From positions 5,560,853 through 5,624,852 of the forward strand of contig OZ234502.1 in the NCBI GenBank assembly GCA_965153455.1: a stretch of 64,000 bases of DNA. The letters are read 5' to 3'. This DNA comes from Sphagnum compactum. Lineage: Eukaryota; Bryophyta; Sphagnopsida; Sphagnales. The notes under the pieces are model-generated. The model did no database searches and was not told the origin of the DNA. It was given only the letters and a program-made list of their open reading frames with translations. Below, in pieces: positions 60,681 through 64,000 of the stretch. A program made the translations under genes and the position numbers. Position 1 is the first letter of the stretch, and each line of letters opens with the position of its first letter.

Positions 60681-62262
60681 CACTAGAAGAAATTATGTCC
60701 TTTGCAACCAAGGAAAAAATGATTTCATGTCCTCCATGACTATATCAATGACTTTAATCATTTATTATAACTTCATTTTTTATGTGTACTAACTATTAGT
60801 CATTAATAAGTCATTTATATGACTAATCAATGAAAATATATTCAACATAAATAATTCATCTTAGTTTCATATGTCATATTTCATTTGTCACAACTTTAAA
60901 AATAAAAATAAAAAAAAGAAATGACATGGATAATCTAATGTTGATGTGGAAGCTTTAAAAAAAAAACAATGCATAGTTCATAAGAAAATGGGTCCCACTT
61001 TCTGATGTGGCATGAAAAATTTTAACTTAACTTTTCACCAATTAAAATATTATTCTCAATTTGAAAATTTGGCATTAAGTATAATTGAACAATAATAGTA
61101 ATAATAATATAAATAATATAAATATATAATTATTATTATTAAAACTCATTCTAATATTTATGAATAATTAATAATAAAATAATATTATTACATAGTCTAG
61201 GCTAAGAATTTGTAAGTTAATATGCGTTATTAACTTAGTAAACATAGGTATATTAACATAATTAATAACAATATAAGAATATTAAAATAATAATTATTGA
61301 AGAATGAAAATGATAACATTATTATAATAATAGTCAAGTCGTTAGTAAGTAATAATATTAGTAATTATAAGTGTAATTATAATAAATTTTTAATCATTAT
61401 ATGTGATTAACTATAATGATTAATAATATATTTGGGCTTATCTAATTTTGATTAAATTAACCACGTGGCTAAATAACTTTGACTAAATAATTTTGGCTAA
61501 ATTAACCATGATTAAATTAATTATAAGGTTAAATTAATGATGGATAAACCATTTTTTTAAAAAATAATTAAGAAGTTGATTTTAAAATGGTAAATCAATT
61601 TTGGGTTAACTAACCATAGTTGAATTAACTACAAGGTTAAATTTACTAATTAATTTAGCCATGTTTAATTTAGTCATGTTAGTTTAGCCATTATTAGTTT
61701 AATTTAGTATCTTAGTTTTAAAAAATTAGTTAGTTTAGCCATAATTAGTTTAGCCAACATTAGTTTAGCCTCATAATTAATTTAACCAAAATTAATTTAT
61801 ACATGGTTAATTTAGCCAAAGTTAGTTTAACCAAAATTAGTTTAACCTCATAATTATTTTAGCCAAAATTAGTTTGTCCATGATTAGTTTAACCTCATAT
61901 TTAGTTTCGCCAAAATGTTTAGCCAAAGTTAATTTAATCATGGCTAATTTAACCTTCATTAATGTGAATTTAACCTAAGTTTAACCAATGTTTTGCTTTA
62001 AGTAGCATTAGTTTACATGAACTTAGCCTTAGTATTAAAGTTATAAGACTCTTATACATAGCCCAAGTAAATATATTTAATATGTTAACGTAGGTATGTA
62101 TACCTTAAATCATGATTTTTATGACACATGTCCATTTTGTACACTACTAGTTGCATGTTAGTTGCACACACAATTGTATGGCCCAAACTTATACGGTATC
62201 AATTTTGTAATTGCACGAAGTTGCATAATGACTGGTTGTAAACGATAAGATTTCTACTAGTG
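60681..62262 (+). mobile_element. Non-autonomous CACTA-like DNA transposon
   Basis: The left end CACTAGAAGAAATTATGTCC (from 60681) and the reverse complement of the right end, CACTAGTAGAAATCTTATCG (ending at 62262), agree at 24 of the first 30 positions without gaps, including a shared CAACCA at positions 25-30. CACTA-type ends are typical of En/Spm elements. The interior is non-coding and holds the TTAGTTTAGCC repeat block. No 3-bp target duplication is visible (ATT versus CCT), so it is old or the outermost bases have changed. Confidence 0.6.
61440..61990 (+). repeat. Degenerate minisatellite of TTAGTTTAACC/AGCC units
   Basis: Many imperfect copies of AATTAGTTTAGCCA or AATTAGTTTAACCT follow each other. 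In the first third, the complementary forms GATTAAATTAACCA and GGCTAAATTAACC prevail. The change of orientation inside one block makes it partly palindromic. Confidence 0.75.
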
Positions 62263-62329
62263 CCTATCGGTCAAAAAGGACCAGTTAGTCAACTTGGAAC
62301 ATTTGAAAAACCTAAAATTCTAGTAGTGA

Positions 62330-63220
62330 CATTTTTTATGTTTGTCACCTCCCTCCTGGAGTGAGCTTCTTTCCGCAACACAACTTTCCAACCTGGCTTC
62401 TTGATGTCATCTGGAAAGAACACTTGAGTTGGTTGATAAGGAAATATGAAAGGCCACCATCGGCTCAATCCAGAGATAAAGAATGATTTGACACTTTGTA
62501 GAAACAAGATATTTGGGGTGAGCTATATACAAGTATTTGGCATGCATAAAACAATTAGGAAGAATAGAAAATTATCAATGTTATGGTCCATGGTTGCTTT
62601 TGCTATTGGTTGTTTTTGTCTCATTATTCCAAGGACAAAATTAGCTCATATGACATCCATATCGTCTTGGATCTTAAGAGCATGGGCTGATATGATGTAA
62701 ATGTTAAGAAATAAGTGTTATTTTCAATTGCTACTACAAGTGTTCACATTATAGCCCATAAGCAAGCAATTGATGTTGTAGTAGGAAAGTTAAATGGTGA
62801 CAAATTAGCAGTCCTATGTCCAATTTCATGATGCATTTGTCGTAATTGGTTTGATGGAGGGCCCAAGAGCTCCTATATTCAAACACACAAGATACATCAC
62901 CCCAAAAAATAGCTAAAACTCATTGTGATGACAATTTTGTGACACATATCCATTTACTATAGTTGGATAGTCATTATTATAATGACCATCACCTTTCTCC
63001 CACATCAATAAAATGGGTCAAAACTACACCACCTTAACTTTAACTTTTGACAACACCTTAATTTAATTCACATTCGTCTATCCTTTTCCTACATACTTAA
63101 GGTAAACTTCAACCCACAACCACTCACCATGTTAATTAATGATAATGATAGCTTGTGGCGAAAATTAACCGTGAAAAAGCCAACATCATCTTGTACATAG
63201 GTTGGATTCCCTCTATTGTC
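62330..63220. other. AT-rich intergenic DNA
   Basis: Nothing supported apart from a CACTA-like end motif (CTAGTAGTG ending at 62328). Short frames here lack motifs. Confidence 0.35.
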
Positions 63221-63439
63221 TTCTCATTTGATCCATTCACATCTAAAAATGACTATTAGAGTATGTAAGTGACCATAATCAAGTTTCAATATGTCTTTTA
63301 GTACTCCAACAAAGTTTAATGAAAGATCTCTAACATCAAGAATTGGCATATCAAATACCAAAACAATGCCACTATCAAATGTTTGCATTGAGTTGGACTT
63401 CGAATCTTCCACCCTAAAGTGGTTCCTATATGCTTTCAT
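63130..63439 (-). pseudogene. CACTA (En/Spm) transposon relic with a DUF4216-like domain
   Basis: The minus-strand frame reads FRVEDSKSNSMQTFDSGIVL, then NFVGVLKDILKLDYGHLHTL and IVIFRCEWIK before a stop. In a neighbouring frame it goes on as NRGNPTYVQDDVGFFTVNF. This order (QNSGV, YGVLEEIIELNY, V-LF-C-WF, then D--G---VN) is that of DUF4216, which accompanies plant CACTA transposases. The stop and frame change show that it is dead. Confidence 0.65.
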
Positions 63440-64000
63440 TCAAGTGTATTGAATCGATGTTTGAGATGGTCTACTACATAGTAAGACCTTATCCAAATCT
63501 TATGGGTTGTTTACATTCATTGGGTGGCCATGTACAACATTTTTTACCCAATCAATGAAAGGCAGTAAATTTGGGTTAGTGGTTTGCTCCAACTTCCACT
63601 TCCTGCATAATTAATCATATAAAGCCCAATTGGGAATATTAGGTGACTGACATTTTTTCAAGACCATAATAGATATCAAAAATCTTATAAATGTACTTAA
63701 TTATCCACAATTTCCAAGAACAAATGGATTTTACCTCCTTAAGCCAAGGTGACATTAGGTTAATGTTGAATAATACATGGTGGGCAAAATCATGCAAGGC
63801 AATAGTCATAAAAATTTCTACCCAACACCTTCCAAAACTTCACTAACATCACTTTTTTCCTCTTCAACTCTCATATGTGTCATTGCACAACCTCAAAAAT
63901 CTTTGTAAATATTTCGTTATGAAATCGAGGCATTCATCCCTAATTTACCCTTTAGCCATGGATCCCTCAAGCCTTGCCATATTCCACACATAAGTCTTTA
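63440..64000. other. Probable continuation of the En/Spm relic
   Basis: Sequence upstream of the DUF4216-like frame on the minus strand holds only short broken frames (for example around 63480-63640). No further domain could be named; the window ends here. Confidence 0.3.

Noticed and set aside
61040-61430. Extremely AT-rich tract as a replication origin or matrix attachment region
   Set aside because: Composition alone is not evidence; it lies inside the CACTA-like element.
1-64000. CRISPR arrays, bacterial operons, tRNA or rRNA genes
   Set aside because: No evenly spaced short repeats with unique spacers, no operon structure, and no tRNA cloverleaf or rRNA sequence recognised by eye.

Overview
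This is nuclear DNA of a land plant. It has AT-rich intergenic sequence, multi-exon genes with GT-AG introns, TTTAGGG-type telomere-like repeats, plastid- and mitochondrion-directed proteins, and relics of plant Harbinger, Copia and CACTA elements. The exact lineage is not resolved. The compact tandem Bet v 1-fold proteins and an ANF-receptor-like gene suggest a non-seed plant (fern, lycophyte or bryophyte) rather than a flowering plant, but that is inference.

Layout. 1-9.2 kb is AT-rich and gene-poor, with a decayed PIF/Harbinger transposase near 6.86-7.26 kb. 9.5-14.4 kb (+) holds a 14-exon gene for an organelle-directed P-loop (AAA-type) ATPase; almost every exon junction could be fixed by phase. 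14.4-23.5 kb is repeat territory: a CENP-B/pogo-like fragment, a perfect 101-bp tandem duplication and a Copia RNase H fragment. 23.5-28.3 kb holds two nearly identical, divergently transcribed genes for a two-domain Bet v 1/PR-10 protein, with identical exon and intron lengths. 29.8-34.4 kb (+) carries a probably decayed gene for a single-pass membrane protein with an ANF-type ligand-binding ectodomain. 35.0-36.5 kb (+) is an intronless bestrophin-like (VCCN1-type) chloride channel gene. 38.8-40 kb is a 168-bp satellite-like array. 41.4-42.5 kb (+) is an intronless orphan membrane protein gene behind a GA microsatellite. 42.9-44.1 kb is an alternating degenerate repeat. 45.4-47.5 kb (-) is a three-exon F-box/kelch gene. 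48.3-48.95 kb is a six-copy repeat. 50.5-56.6 kb (-) is a complete 13-exon gene for bacterial-type translation initiation factor IF-2, most likely plastid. 57-64 kb is AT-rich repeat DNA with a CACTA-like element and a DUF4216 (En/Spm-associated) relic.

The genes do not form a pathway. Two serve organelle physiology directly (IF-2 in plastid translation, the bestrophin-like channel in the thylakoid), and the ATPase is probably organellar too. The most unusual content is the ANF-receptor-like locus, the mirror-image Bet v 1 pair whose homology starts at the start codon, and the IF-2 gene whose GTP-binding motifs are cut up by phase-0 introns, including a 33-nt exon.
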